Source of the DNA: Paenibacillus sp. R14(2021)
GTDB lineage: Bacteria; Bacillota; Bacilli; Paenibacillales; Paenibacillaceae
Length of the DNA: 64,000 nucleotides
NCBI RefSeq assembly: GCF_019431355.1
Contig: NZ_CP080269.1
Coordinates: 1,550,001 to 1,614,000 of the forward strand
Direction: 5' to 3'
The position numbers were made by a program, and so were the translations under genes. The notes beneath the pieces were generated by a model. The model was not told the DNA's origin, did no database searches, and saw only the letters and a program-made list of their open reading frames with translations. Positions within the stretch are counted from its first letter, which is position 1; each line of letters starts with the position of its first letter. Positions 8,438 through 17,121 of the stretch are shown piece after piece.

Positions 8438-8697
8438 TCAATCCTCGCTATCGTTCTTTTCGTTAATGATTGCAGCGTATGCCTTCGAACCAAAGCTAGT
8501 TATATACATTTGTCGCTCCTTAGTTCCCTCAGTAATTTCAATGAAACTCAAAGCTCTCAATCTTGAAATTAAATTTGTATATCTTAAAGAGGAAAGTACG
8601 CCCTCTGCTTTCCCATTATCTTTTCTTGACCATATAAATTAAAGCCAAATATTTCATATGATACTTCTTGCAACTTTTTGTTAGGTATGAATGTAGA
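8438..8697 (-). pseudogene. Frameshifted fragment of an unrecognised protein
   Basis: Two frames on the minus strand read as protein-like sequence: VSYEIFGFNLYGQEKIMGK, then after a frameshift near 8615 LSSLRYTNLISRLRALSF and ERQMYITSFGSKAYAAII, ending at TGA 8438. No start codon is seen. The C-terminal part looks like a winged-helix or mixed alpha-beta fragment, but I cannot name the family. Confidence 0.4.
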
Positions 8698-9103
8698 TTA
8701 CTTCGCAAAATGAAATCCCTTCATTATTCCTTCAACCCGTTCATCCTTTGCAGAACCTGCGTATTCGTAAAATAATATAACATTCGCTACTTGGTATTCG
8801 CTGTGCCTATACAATTCAGTTGCTGCTGTACTCTCTTCGAAATTCTTTAGCCCTTTTTCAGCTTCTTGGCGGGAGGAATAGACTAATTAGCTGATTTACA
8901 TTTATTGCATAAAATTCAGGTTTAACATTATTCAAAGTCCTAATAAATACATTCTCTGCACTTAATTCTTGTGGTTCTGATAACTGAATATCTTTCGACT
9001 CGAAAGAAGCTTTAATCTGCTTTGACGTAATTTTTAAATCATCTCTCTTGCATCCTGTCATAATGAAGCAAATTAACAAAACAACAAACATTACAATTCT
9101 CAC
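8698..9103 (-). pseudogene. Frameshifted small lipoprotein
   Basis: The N-terminus is a lipoprotein signal, ending with the lipobox ICFIMTGC followed by KRDD. The frame breaks near 8880. In the next frame it continues as SRQEAEKGLKNFEESTAATE and VANVILFYEYAGSAKDERV to a TAA at 8698. The joined product would be about 134 residues. Unknown family. Confidence 0.55.
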
Positions 9104-9126
9104 GCATATCCCAACCTGTTCTTACG

Positions 9127-9180
9127 GACTATCCTGCCCGTTAGTTGAACAGCCTGCCGGATCACGCCGGCAGGCTGTTT
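9127..9180. repeat. PR palindrome with terminator-like hairpin
   Basis: GACTATCCTGCCCGTTAGTT is followed by the strong hairpin AACAGCCTGCCGG/CCGGCAGGCTGTT. It lies just downstream of thiY and can serve as the terminator of the thiamin operon. Confidence 0.7.
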
Positions 9181-9194
9181 AATTATACCATCTC

Positions 9195-10202
9195 TTATAG
9201 ATTGCGGAATGCGTCCGATGGATTGACGTCCTTGCTCAATTGCCTCTTTTCCTTCAGCCAATCGATAATCGAGCGCCAAGACTGTTCAGTTTGGATACCG
9301 AAAGGCTCCTTTCCCGCGTCCATCATCGGGAGCAGAATCGCCAAGCTCTTTTTTTCGATATCGGCGTCGAGCGGAAACTCATCACTTTGCCCATCTAGCA
9401 GCAGTTGCAGCGCTTCATCCGGATGGCTCGCGGTATACGCTTGTCCTTTGGCGGCTGCCTCCATGAACTTCTTGATCGCGGCACCGTTGTTCTTCAGTCC
9501 GTCTTCGCTAGCCGTCAGAACAAGCTCGTAGTAATCCGGAACGCCATACTCGGAAGGATCGAAGGCAATGAGCTTCTCACCTTCCTTCTCGAGAAGCAGT
9601 TTCTCATGGTTCACATAGCCCCCGATGATCGCATCCACCTTCTTGGTACTCATCGCCGGAATCAGGTCCCAGCCGACATCCACTTGTGTAACCTTCGAAG
9701 GATCTCCGCCGTCCGATTTCACCATCGTATTGACGATCGCCTCGTCGAGTGGAATAGACGGGTATCCGATTTTCTTCCCGACCAAATCCTTCGGACTATG
9801 AATGTCTGGCGATCCCAGCACCAGCAGTTGATTAAGCGGATGGCGAACGATGGCGCCGATCGATACAATCGGAATGTCTTCGGCACGCGATATCGCGACC
9901 TGCATTTGATAACTGAGCGCCAGATCGGCTTTACCGGCCGCAACAAGCTTCAGTGCGTCGTTCGTATCCGCTGGCGTCTGCAACTTGATTTTCAAGCCCG
10001 CATCCTTGAAATATCCCTGCTCCTCGGCGGCATACAAGAAGGTATGCACCGCATTTGGATACCAGTCAAGCAGCACGGTCAACTCGGTTTCATCACCCTC
10101 CGCCTGCTTGCCTGATTCGGAGCCGCAGCCGACGGCTGCGAAGATGGCCAAGGCTAGAACCGTAGCCAGCCATGCGCCTTTTTTCGATCGTTGAACATTC
10201 AT
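9195..10202 (-). CDS. thiY: Thiamin-precursor ABC transporter substrate-binding lipoprotein
   Basis: The 335-residue protein belongs to the NMT1/THI5-like family and should bind formylaminopyrimidine or a related thiamin breakdown product outside the membrane. A signal peptide ends in the lipobox FAAVGC with Cys26. The signature LDWYPNAVHTFLYAA follows. It ends the riboswitch-led operon after tenA, with a 127-nt gap. The permease (ThiX) and ATPase (ThiZ) that normally accompany it are absent here. Confidence 0.85.
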   Translation of the reverse strand: MNVQRSKKGAWLATVLALAIFAAVGCGSESGKQAEGDETELTVLLDWYPNAVHTFLYAAEEQGYFKDAGLKIKLQTPADTNDALKLVAAGKADLALSYQMQVAISRAEDIPIVSIGAIVRHPLNQLLVLGSPDIHSPKDLVGKKIGYPSIPLDEAIVNTMVKSDGGDPSKVTQVDVGWDLIPAMSTKKVDAIIGGYVNHEKLLLEKEGEKLIAFDPSEYGVPDYYELVLTASEDGLKNNGAAIKKFMEAAAKGQAYTASHPDEALQLLLDGQSDEFPLDADIEKKSLAILLPMMDAGKEPFGIQTEQSWRSIIDWLKEKRQLSKDVNPSDAFRNL

Positions 10203-10329
10203 TGTAACGCTCCTTTAATGAACTGTAGTATAGCTTCCATGACAACACGCCCATGGCCGAATGTAACAGCACGCCAGTCTATCCCGAACATCGATAACAC
10301 TTCTGGCTATTTTTTTACATGAGCTATAT

Positions 10330-11001
10330 TCACACCGGCCAAGCCTCCAGCCGATAGGCCATATCCCAGAACATGTATTCCAGCTTGGAAGCGACCATGA
10401 AGCGTTCCTCCAGCTGCGCAAGCTCTCGTTCAGGCAGCCCTTCCGCGAGTCGATCCATTAGAGCAATGCACCAATCGGTAAGCGCGCCGAACTCCTCGGA
10501 GCTATACATCAAGATCCATTCTCGGTACAGCGGATGGTCCAATGCGCCAGGAATCTTCATGTAAGCAACCCCGATCTCCCGATAGCTCCACATGCACGGA
10601 AGCAGGACGGCCACCACGTCGGACAGCGCTCCCTGCGCAGCGGTATCTAGCAAATACTTGGTATACGCGACGGTGGTCGGTGAAGGGAACGTTTGCTCCA
10701 GTTCATCGCGCGCGATGCCGAAGCGGGCCGCATATTGCCGGTGAAGCTCCATTTCAACGTTCAGCGTGGAATGAAGCAGCTCGGCGAATTTGGATATTGT
10801 TTCCAAGTCTCTGGCCTTCAGGCTGCCCATGGCGAATACCTTGGCATAATCGATCAGATAGACATAGTCCTGCTTGAGATAATAGATGAAGCGTACGGTA
10901 TCCAGCGTCCCGTCACGTAATTCCGTCAAGAATGGATGATCATGGCTCTTCGCCCATATTTCCTTCACGGAACGATACAACCTTTCGCTAAATCGACTCA
11001 A
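10330..11001 (-). CDS. tenA: Aminopyrimidine aminohydrolase / thiaminase II
   Basis: TenA converts aminomethyl-HMP from degraded thiamin into HMP. The 223-residue product has the catalytic Cys136 in LLPCMWSYREIG, Asp45 in KQDYVY and Glu204 in LEYMFWDM. I place the start at TTG 11001: GGAGGGG lies 6 nt upstream and the resulting N-terminus (MSRFSERLY) matches the family. The ATG at 11016 lies upstream of that ribosome site. Its codons directly follow the ylmB stop, so the genes are coupled. Confidence 0.88.
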   Translation of the reverse strand: MSRFSERLYRSVKEIWAKSHDHPFLTELRDGTLDTVRFIYYLKQDYVYLIDYAKVFAMGSLKARDLETISKFAELLHSTLNVEMELHRQYAARFGIARDELEQTFPSPTTVAYTKYLLDTAAQGALSDVVAVLLPCMWSYREIGVAYMKIPGALDHPLYREWILMYSSEEFGALTDWCIALMDRLAEGLPERELAQLEERFMVASKLEYMFWDMAYRLEAWPV

Positions 11002-11016
11002 TGATTTCCCCTCCAT

Positions 11017-12321
11017 TCATAGATGGCTCAATTCTTCTGTAAATTCTGGCTTCATCCGGTTGCACCAGTCGGCGATGAAGGCGATCATGATCTTTGTATA
11101 ATCGATCAGCTCTCTCATATCCACGTTTTCATCTACGGCATGCGCATGCGCGAGCTCGCCCGGACCATAGATCAGCGTCGGAATGCCTGCCCGCCCGATC
11201 CAGCCTGCATCCGTAACGGACGGGCTCATGCCGACGCTCGGCGCTGTGCCCCGCACTTGCCGGTGAATGTCGGCCAAGCTCTTGAGCCCTTCGCCATCTG
11301 GAACCAGCTCCAGGGACGGAAAGATTTCTCCTCGCTCCTCGATCATTGACCGGCCTCCCCAGAGGAAAGTAGGCGGATGATTTCTCAGCCATGGATCGCC
11401 TTGGGCGACACCGAGCAGATGCTCCTCGATCTCAGCGGCAACCGTTTCATAATCCTCGTTCGGATAAAAGTGCACCGTAATCCAGAGGGCGCATCGATCC
11501 GCGATGAACGCCGCATGACGGCCTCCCTCGATAACGGCGGGATTGATCGTGTTCGAACCTGCAGGGAAGCCCGGATAGGATTTGGTCACGGCCCAGTGTC
11601 TCTCCAACTCCTGAAGGCCGGCTATCAGCTTGGCCATCTTCTCGATCGCGCTGGCGCCTTGAACACCGCCGCCCGCGTGAATCATTCGTGATCGCATCCC
11701 GTCATGGTAGGTCATCGGACTTTGCACAGTTACCCAACCAGTGATGACACCACCCTGTCCTTGAATGGCCAGTCCGCTCGTATCCGCCACCACGGCAAGA
11801 TCCGCGTTATACCCCCGCTCCATGCAAGCCCGGGTGCCCGCTTCACCGGCCTCTTCGCCGATGACCGAATGCAATAGTAGATCCCCCTTAAGTTGGATTC
11901 CCGACTCTTCCAGCAGTTTCACCGCGAACAGCAGAGCAGCCAGCCCGCCTTTCATATCCGCTGTGCCTCTGCCGTACGCCCGGCCGTTCTTCAACGTCAA
12001 TGCGAACGGATCGTTCTGCCAATCCTGCGCGTCCCCGACTTCGGCGACATCCATATGGCCGTTCAGCAGCAAGCTTCGATACTTGCCTCCCTGAGTGCCG
12101 CGTTTCACCGCGGTTACGTTCGGGTCGCCGGGATATACCTCCCACAGCTCTGTCTCGAAGCCGCTCGCTTGGAGCTGCCGCTCCAGAAACTGCTGCGCTT
12201 CTAACGTATTTCGCGCTGGCGGGCTTACCGTCGGAAAAGCAACGAGTTTAGCCACGAGAGCAATTAACTCATCCTGTCTTTCCTCCACCTGGTGCTGCAT
12301 GCGTGCAATCAAAGTATCCAT
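11017..12321 (-). CDS. ylmB: N-formyl-4-amino-5-aminomethyl-2-methylpyrimidine deformylase (ArgE/DapE family)
   Basis: This M20-family zinc hydrolase of 434 residues should release the aminopyrimidine that TenA uses. Metal-site motifs are LNGHMDV (His89, Asp91), GRGTADMKGG and VIGEEAGEAG. The start ATG 12321 follows AAGGAGC; the frame extends 17 codons upstream into the riboswitch terminator, which is not coding. Many ArgE/DapE paralogs exist, so the assignment depends on the TPP riboswitch and the tenA-thiY context. Confidence 0.82.
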   Translation of the reverse strand: MDTLIARMQHQVEERQDELIALVAKLVAFPTVSPPARNTLEAQQFLERQLQASGFETELWEVYPGDPNVTAVKRGTQGGKYRSLLLNGHMDVAEVGDAQDWQNDPFALTLKNGRAYGRGTADMKGGLAALLFAVKLLEESGIQLKGDLLLHSVIGEEAGEAGTRACMERGYNADLAVVADTSGLAIQGQGGVITGWVTVQSPMTYHDGMRSRMIHAGGGVQGASAIEKMAKLIAGLQELERHWAVTKSYPGFPAGSNTINPAVIEGGRHAAFIADRCALWITVHFYPNEDYETVAAEIEEHLLGVAQGDPWLRNHPPTFLWGGRSMIEERGEIFPSLELVPDGEGLKSLADIHRQVRGTAPSVGMSPSVTDAGWIGRAGIPTLIYGPGELAHAHAVDENVDMRELIDYTKIMIAFIADWCNRMKPEFTEELSHL

Positions 12322-12356
12322 CGTATGTGCTCCTTCGCTTAGGCAGCGGGCATGAA

Positions 12357-12395
12357 CAATAGAAAAAACCATTCGAGAATAAACGAATGGTTTGA
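12357..12395 (-). terminator. Expression-platform terminator of the TPP riboswitch
   Basis: AAACCATTCG pairs with CGAATGGTTT on the minus strand, followed by TTTCTATT. It lies between the aptamer and ylmB, so TPP binding should cause premature termination. Confidence 0.85.
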
Positions 12396-12402
12396 ATTCG
12401 AT

Positions 12403-12491
12403 ACGTTCTCTACGCCAGCATTACCTGGTTCAGATTAACGGTCAGGGAAACAACATTCCCTATCTCAGCCGGATTCCATCCAGCACCCGTA
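12403..12491 (-). promoter_or_regulatory. TPP riboswitch aptamer (THI element)
   Basis: The minus strand reads GGGTGCTGG, then CCGGCTGAGATAGGGA, TCCCTGACC and TCTGAACCAGGTAATGCTGG. These are the conserved THI-box blocks for pyrimidine and pyrophosphate recognition. It controls ylmB-tenA-thiY. Confidence 0.93.
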
Positions 12492-12509
12492 GTCTATTAA
12501 ATTAGTTTT

Positions 12510-12538
12510 ACTATAGCTCATGATATTTGGAATGACAA
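12510..12538 (-). promoter_or_regulatory. Sigma-A-type promoter of the thiamin salvage operon
   Basis: TTGTCA (12538-12533) and TATAGT (12515-12510) are separated by 17 bp just upstream of the aptamer. Confidence 0.7.
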
Positions 12539-12589
12539 GGAGAATTCGTGTTGCGAGTCAGAATAGGCTCATCCTGGTCTAGTGCAAAT

Positions 12590-12925
12590 TATGTCCAAGT
12601 CATTCGGAACGCCATGGATCCTGGCTTCCACTTACTCTTTGTGGTCACCGTTAGGATAACCGGCCTCCGCCCACCGGATAGGCGTAACGAAGGAATGAAA
12701 GCGCATCAATCCCTCGAGAAATGAAAGCTTACGGGGGTACGTGGAGCAGCGTGCAACAGAGCAGTAAAAAAGGAGCGAAAACTCACCCTTTCTGTTCGCG
12801 CATACCCTTCGGTTACTTGACAGTCATCCCCTCTTCTATCCGGAAAGCCATTTTATCCACTGAAGAGATCCTGCGAATAAGCGGGCATTCGTGAGAAAAC
12901 GGAATCGTACCGAGGAGGTTCACTA
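12590..12925 (+). mobile_element. Orphan IS110-type right end with candidate bridge RNA
   Basis: No transposase is present, but the segment aligns with the right end of IS-A. It has CCGTTAGGATAACCGGCCTCC near 12647 (compare CCGTTAG, ACCGACCTCC), ACGAAGGAATGAAAG, GTGGAG and the terminal block ATCCTGCGAAT through AATCGTACCGAGG at 12923. The last is the exact complement of the left inverted repeat of IS-A. It is a decayed or solo element whose RNA part persists. Confidence 0.6.
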
Positions 12926-12945
12926 ACTTTTTGGGTAATTAATAA

Positions 12946-12986
12946 TAAAAAGCCTGTTCCTTGACATTTCGTCAAGTCCAGGCTTG
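12946..12986 (-). terminator. Terminator of the cold shock gene
   Basis: AAGCCTG and CAGGCTT enclose an inner helix (CTTGAC/GTCAAG) on the minus strand, followed by TTTTATTATT. Confidence 0.8.
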
Positions 12987-12995
12987 ATTTATGTA

Positions 12996-13196
12996 TTACA
13001 GTTTTACAACATTCTCGGCTTGAGGTCCTCGTTGGCCCTTAACAACATTGAATTCAACACGTTGCCCTTCGTCCAAAGATTTATACCCTTCGCCTGGAAT
13101 CGCAGAAAAATGAACGAATACATCGTCGCCGGTCTCCCTTTGAATGAAGCCAAACCCTTTTTCCGCATTAAACCATTTGACTGTACCTGTTTCCAT
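12996..13196 (-). CDS. Cold shock protein
   Basis: This 66-residue OB-fold RNA chaperone of the CspA family has RNP1 as KGFGFIQ and RNP2 as VFVHFSAI. The start ATG 13196 follows GGAGG. The frame extends nine codons upstream but those precede the ribosome site. Which Csp paralog it is cannot be told from sequence. Confidence 0.93.
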   Translation of the reverse strand: METGTVKWFNAEKGFGFIQRETGDDVFVHFSAIPGEGYKSLDEGQRVEFNVVKGQRGPQAENVVKL

Positions 13197-13334
13197 TAAT
13201 CTCAACCTCCAAAGTTTAAACATTATGCCCTAACAAAGCGGACTATTCACAAGTATATGCCAAAGAAAACGAAAAAGCTGTTGAAATTTGTCTAAAATAA
13301 TTGGCGGCCATTTATAAAGTAATGGCGGTATCCT

Positions 13335-13356
13335 GTATCCTGCCCGTTCGTAATTC
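13335..13356. repeat. PR palindrome half-copy
   Basis: TATCCTGCCCGTTCGTAATT, touching the 3' end of the Imm63 gene. Confidence 0.45.
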
Positions 13357-13768
13357 AAACTTCATCCCTATAAGGATGATTTATCAATATTCTCTGCTTT
13401 TCCATTTCTAATTCTTTAGCAAAATCAGGTTTAACATCTCTCATTAGTTCAATTTGCCTTTTGAATAACAGTCTGCGGAAGTCTTGATTGGGGATACGAT
13501 TACGTAGTTCATATTCACATGCCATAGAAAATGTAACTGAGTTAAAAATCCAATAAATCAATTGATCTTTATTAGAGGTAGTTTTCCGTTCAATTTCATT
13601 TCCTCTCTCAACCACAACATAGTGGAACCCTCGATTACCGACCTCAATATGAGGTCTTGCACCATCCTCAGTACCTCCGAATGTCGGCAAAAGACTACTG
13701 GGGGCTTGTATCTTCTTAGCCAATTCGTTTACTTCGTTCTTTATTAGTTCAAGCGTTAGGTGTTGCAA
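13355..13768 (-). CDS. Imm63-family immunity protein
   Basis: The 137-residue protein matches the Imm63 immunity family, through GTEDGARPHIEV, FHYVVVERG, a central YWIFNSVTF and NQDFRRLLFKRQIELM. Imm proteins neutralise the toxin domain of a polymorphic (contact-dependent or secreted) toxin. No toxin gene is adjacent, so it is an orphan immunity gene, perhaps protecting against toxins of neighbouring strains. Start is TTG 13768, preceded by GGAGGAGG at about 11 nt. Confidence 0.75.
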   Translation of the reverse strand: MQHLTLELIKNEVNELAKKIQAPSSLLPTFGGTEDGARPHIEVGNRGFHYVVVERGNEIERKTTSNKDQLIYWIFNSVTFSMACEYELRNRIPNQDFRRLLFKRQIELMRDVKPDFAKELEMEKQRILINHPYRDEV

Positions 13769-14061
13769 GAAATTTTCAACCTCCTCCCGTAAAAATATCG
13801 GTAACCAAATATTACAGTAAAATGGCTTTCATAAATACATATTATTGCGTTAATCTCCCTCTATGGAGAATCGCTTTTCTCTTAAATGCTCTCGTTTTCT
13901 TAGATTTTGACCAAGTGTTCATCTTCGCAGATAACAGATCATTGGAATGAAGTTGTAGATGAAGAAATTTATGGGGCTGGTTAAGGCGCAAAAAAGCCTC
14001 TACCTAGACCACTCACCGAAAAAAGTGGTTGCTTCGGTAAAATATGGTTGCACCTTTGGAT

Positions 14062-14222
14062 CTCCACATAAGCTCATGGCGGTCAACCCTCCCACATCTC
14101 GCAGAGTCTACGCTCCCACATTCCTTCATTCAACCTGTCCATGAGGTGGAGGTCAGATATGCTGCCCGACAGGATCTTCGTCCGTATGTTAGTGCCGTTC
14201 CGACTCATCCGTGCTTCTTGTT
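14062..14222 (-). ncRNA. Candidate bridge RNA (seekRNA) of IS-B
   Basis: On the minus strand it shares AACAAGAAGCACGGA (14222 downward), ACCTCCACC (14153) and GTGGAG (14067) with IS-A. The variable part has CGGGCAGC (14168-14161), identical to the target-left-end junction of this element at 15677-15670. It also has CTAAC near 14190, as found in the target. Role inferred from position and conservation. Confidence 0.6.
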
Positions 14223-14263
14223 ATCTGCTTCTTTCATTACTAAGTCAAAAGAAAAACGTTCAA

Positions 14264-15549
14264 TTAAGCTGCTTGCGGTAATTCTACGAATCGAGGGATA
14301 TCCTGCATCATTTTCTCTTCACTGAACTCATGTCCCTTCTTCAATATACCGAACAGGATCCGTATGAGTTTGTTACACAACGCGATGAGAGATTGCATCT
14401 TTTTGAGCGGATTTATCGACCGTTTGGTGTAGTACTCGTGCAAGGCACGGAAGGCGGCGTTTTTAGCGACCAACGGCATCATTACTCTAAAGAGTAAGGC
14501 GCGAAGGCGTTTTCGGCCTCTCTTTGTAATCTTGGTCTGTCCTGTATGTGTACCAGATGAGTTCGTTTTCAAATTCAATCCAGCTAGCTTCGTAATCTGT
14601 TTGGGATGACGGTACTGGCTAATGTCACCTACCTCCGCAAGGAATCCTGCGATGGTGTCTCTTCCAATCCCTTTAATGGCCAGCAATTGCTGCACATGAG
14701 GAATCTGTATGAGTAATTCATTCAATCTTGCTCCCAACTCTTCGAGCTTGTTATGAAGCCATTCGTACTGGGTAAGCAAGAGCTTAGCTCCATTTTCGCT
14801 AACTCCGAGCCCGTTCTTATGCCTACTGAACGACACGCTGCTTCCTTCAAATTCTTGATCCGACCTAGGCCAAGTCCTCGCTTTGCCACCTCTCTCAGGT
14901 GCTGCAGCAAGGTTTTATCCGGTACGTTCACAAGCTCATATGGCAGTAAATAGAGGCTCAGCATTTGGATGGCAGACTTGCATTCCCAATCCTTAAATAC
15001 CGTTAGAAACTCTGGAAAGTACCGATCTAGCCAGTTATGGACACGCGCTTGGACCACACAAAGGTCAGTCGTTAGGTGATCGCGAATCTTCATCGCTTCC
15101 CTCAATTCTGCATAAATGCCCTGCGGAAGGCTTGGAACGGCGTATCTCCCGTCTTTGACCAGCTGTGCAATGACTTTCGCATCCTTAATGTCATTTTTAG
15201 TTGGAGAGTTGTCGTCTAACTCTTTGCTCTTTTTCACGTGCAGCGGATTCACAACGCCGTACTTAACTTGCTTTTCTCTAAGGAAATGAGCAAGGTTCAG
15301 CCAGTAGTGACCGGTTGGTTCCATGCCTACCATGACGTCTTGGAAACCTTGTTCTGTAAAGATCTTCTTGAACCAGCTCACAAACAACTCGAATCCTGCC
15401 TGGGTATTTTCAAACGTAATTGGCTTCCCGAACTCGACTCCGCGGTTGTCTTGTGCGCGAGCCACATGTTTGAACTTTGCGATGTCTACACCGACAATTA
15501 AGGTAGAAGATGTGATTTGATTAATTCGTTCATTTTGATTAATATTCAT
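14264..15549 (-). pseudogene. IS110-family transposase with a frameshift
   Basis: The N-terminal frame runs from ATG 15549 (LIVGVDIA, GMEPTGHYW, KNDIKDAKVIA) to about 14785, where a frameshift in a short A run breaks it. The next frame continues LLLTQYEWL and IGRDTIAGFLAEVGD, then the serine motif NSSGTHTGQ, to a stop at 14264. Either product alone is incomplete. AAGGAG precedes the start. Confidence 0.9.
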
Positions 15550-15710
15550 GTTGTATTCTCCTTGGTTTGTTTTTGGGATCCGTTCAGCCGGCCAGCGTCG
15601 TGGACCCATTAACATCATACCAAGGAGTCTTTTTATTTCTCAAACCTCATATTTCTTCATAATAGGAATGCTGCCCGTTAGTTGAATGAAGGAGTGCTTA
15701 TATCGCAGTT

Positions 15711-16376
15711 CTAAGTTTGATTATTTTTTGTACTTACTGTTCCTATTAACGCCATATCGGTATATATAGATTCCTCAATATTAGGAAGCAACCTGTAAAT
15801 TGATTTGTGAATCATATTTTCAATTTCTTGCTTAATAGTGAAATAGTTTTTCCATGAAATTGGTGAATTAGAAGTGATTCCATTTCTAATGGCAGCCGAT
15901 ACAATTCGCTTTTCTATTGTTGAAAATCCCTTATCGTCTGCTAATGCATCACATAATCTAATTAGTTTGTCATAGATATTCCATTCAATTTGATTTAGTA
16001 TCTCACTTAATTGTATTTGTACGTGCAAGGGGATTTCATTCCAACCGTTAATTGCCTCTAAGATCGTTGATGGAATTTCATGCGTAACGCAAACATTAGC
16101 TGTTCCCTCGAAGCCCTTATTAATCATAAATAAATAACCATCCAGTGAATGAATGACTGATGAGGTAAAACCTACATACCGACCGATATCATGTAATAGT
16201 CCACTTGTATAAGCTATATTTGGGTCAATTTCGTATCCAGCCTTTAGTAAATCTATTGCTATATATTCCGCCGCTTTTGCCACGTTTATTGAGTGTTGAA
16301 CCCAAGTTCCCGGATTTAATATTGCTGCTTCATTTAATAATTGCTCTGCATATAATCTATCTTCAACATACCTCAT
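15711..16376 (-). CDS. HD-domain phosphohydrolase
   Basis: The 221-residue protein has the HD metal-binding pattern: an early His in WVQHSINVAKAAEYIA, the HD pair in SGLLHDIGRYVG, His in CVTHEI and a late Asp in LCDALADD. HD proteins cleave nucleotides or other phosphate esters; the substrate is not predictable. It lies beside IS-B but is intact. Confidence 0.75.
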   Translation of the reverse strand: MRYVEDRLYAEQLLNEAAILNPGTWVQHSINVAKAAEYIAIDLLKAGYEIDPNIAYTSGLLHDIGRYVGFTSSVIHSLDGYLFMINKGFEGTANVCVTHEIPSTILEAINGWNEIPLHVQIQLSEILNQIEWNIYDKLIRLCDALADDKGFSTIEKRIVSAAIRNGITSNSPISWKNYFTIKQEIENMIHKSIYRLLPNIEESIYTDMALIGTVSTKNNQT

Positions 16377-16397
16377 TTAATCAACTCCTTAATAAAA

Positions 16398-16464
16398 AAC
16401 AGGGAGCGGCTGCCGCAGCAAATGCCCCTATTCATTGAACTATTAGTTCCTCGTTAACGTGAAA
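16398..16464. repeat. PR unit
   Basis: A GC hairpin (GAGCGGCTGCCGCAG region) is followed by GAACTATTAGTTCCTCGTTAACG. It separates the Nudix gene from the HD gene. Confidence 0.55.
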
Positions 16465-16468
16465 CAAT

Positions 16469-16960
16469 CTACTTCGATATATATGTTTGGTGTTTTATTA
16501 TGAACTCGGAGTGCGTTACATACTCCATGTAATTTACTGTTCCGTTAAACTCCAGAAAAGCCTGATAGCGAGTGCGAATAGCTGGATGTGTAATGAAATC
16601 AAGAACTCTATCTTTCGCCACCCAGCGGCTATCGGTTGTTTCTTCAGTAACAGCTAACAACTCCCCACCAATGGGTTTGCATACGAAATCAAACATAACT
16701 TGCGTGGGAACATCAGTCACGCCATCATACCACTTAAAAATCCCTGTATTCGAATAGACACCAATTAAGTAGCTAACCATTGTGTCAATTCCGCTTTCCT
16801 CTTTGATTTCACGAACCAAAGCATCCATGAGATTTTCTCCAACTTCCACTTGTCCACCAGGGTAAACCCAACCACCATCACGAGTTTTGACTAATAGGAT
16901 ATTTCCTTGCCCGTCTTCCACAAACCCACCTGCGGCTACGATGTGCGTTGGAAATGGCAT
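16469..16960 (-). CDS. Nudix hydrolase
   Basis: The 163-residue protein contains a complete Nudix box, GGQVEVGENLMDALVREI then KEESGID, near residues 35-58. Such enzymes hydrolyse nucleoside diphosphates linked to another group. The start ATG follows GGAGG. Substrate unknown. Confidence 0.88.
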   Translation of the reverse strand: MPFPTHIVAAGGFVEDGQGNILLVKTRDGGWVYPGGQVEVGENLMDALVREIKEESGIDTMVSYLIGVYSNTGIFKWYDGVTDVPTQVMFDFVCKPIGGELLAVTEETTDSRWVAKDRVLDFITHPAIRTRYQAFLEFNGTVNYMEYVTHSEFIIKHQTYISK

Positions 16961-17020
16961 ATATTACAACCTCCTTATGCGGTAACGTTTGTATATTTAT
17001 TCCATAACCTATTCGCACTC

Positions 17021-17113
17021 TCCTGCTCGTTAGCTTAACGAAAATGGAGCAGGCTGCCATCGGCAAACTGCTCCCAGATGAGTTCAACTAACGTTCCCCG
17101 TTAGCGTAGTTAT
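17021..17113. repeat. PR unit (full, reference copy)
   Basis: The architecture is clearest here: palindrome one (CTCCTGCTCGTTAGCTTAA), GC hairpin (GGAGCAG...CTGCTCC with inner TGCC/GGCA) and palindrome two, TTCAACTAACG and CGTTAGCGTAG around TCCC. The total is about 93 bp. It fills the gap between the Nudix gene and the S58 peptidase gene. The family is unrelated to any ORF and recurs through the window. Confidence 0.8.
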
Positions 17114-17121
17114 CCAATCAA

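Larger units (their letters stand above)
13854..15669 (-). mobile_element. IS110 family (IS1111-like) element, copy IS-B
   Basis: The element is about 1.8 kb. Read on the minus strand it starts at ATTCCTA (15669) with the inverted repeat CTCCTTGGTATGATG near 15629, and ends near CTCCCTC at 13854. Joining the flanks gives TTGCGTTAAT followed by CTGCCCGTTAGTTGAATG, a PR palindrome. It has diverged well away from IS-A and IS-C in protein sequence, so the shared target choice is not due to recent duplication. The 13854 boundary is less certain than the other. Confidence 0.75.

Noticed and set aside
10215-10421. Possible extra gene between tenA and thiY
   Set aside because: It overlaps the end of tenA in another frame and lacks a ribosome site; it does not resemble thiX or thiZ.
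14722-14836. Programmed frameshift in the IS-B and IS-C transposases
   Set aside because: The breaks are at different positions and lack a shared slippery site, and IS110-family transposases are normally a single frame. Plain mutations explain them better.
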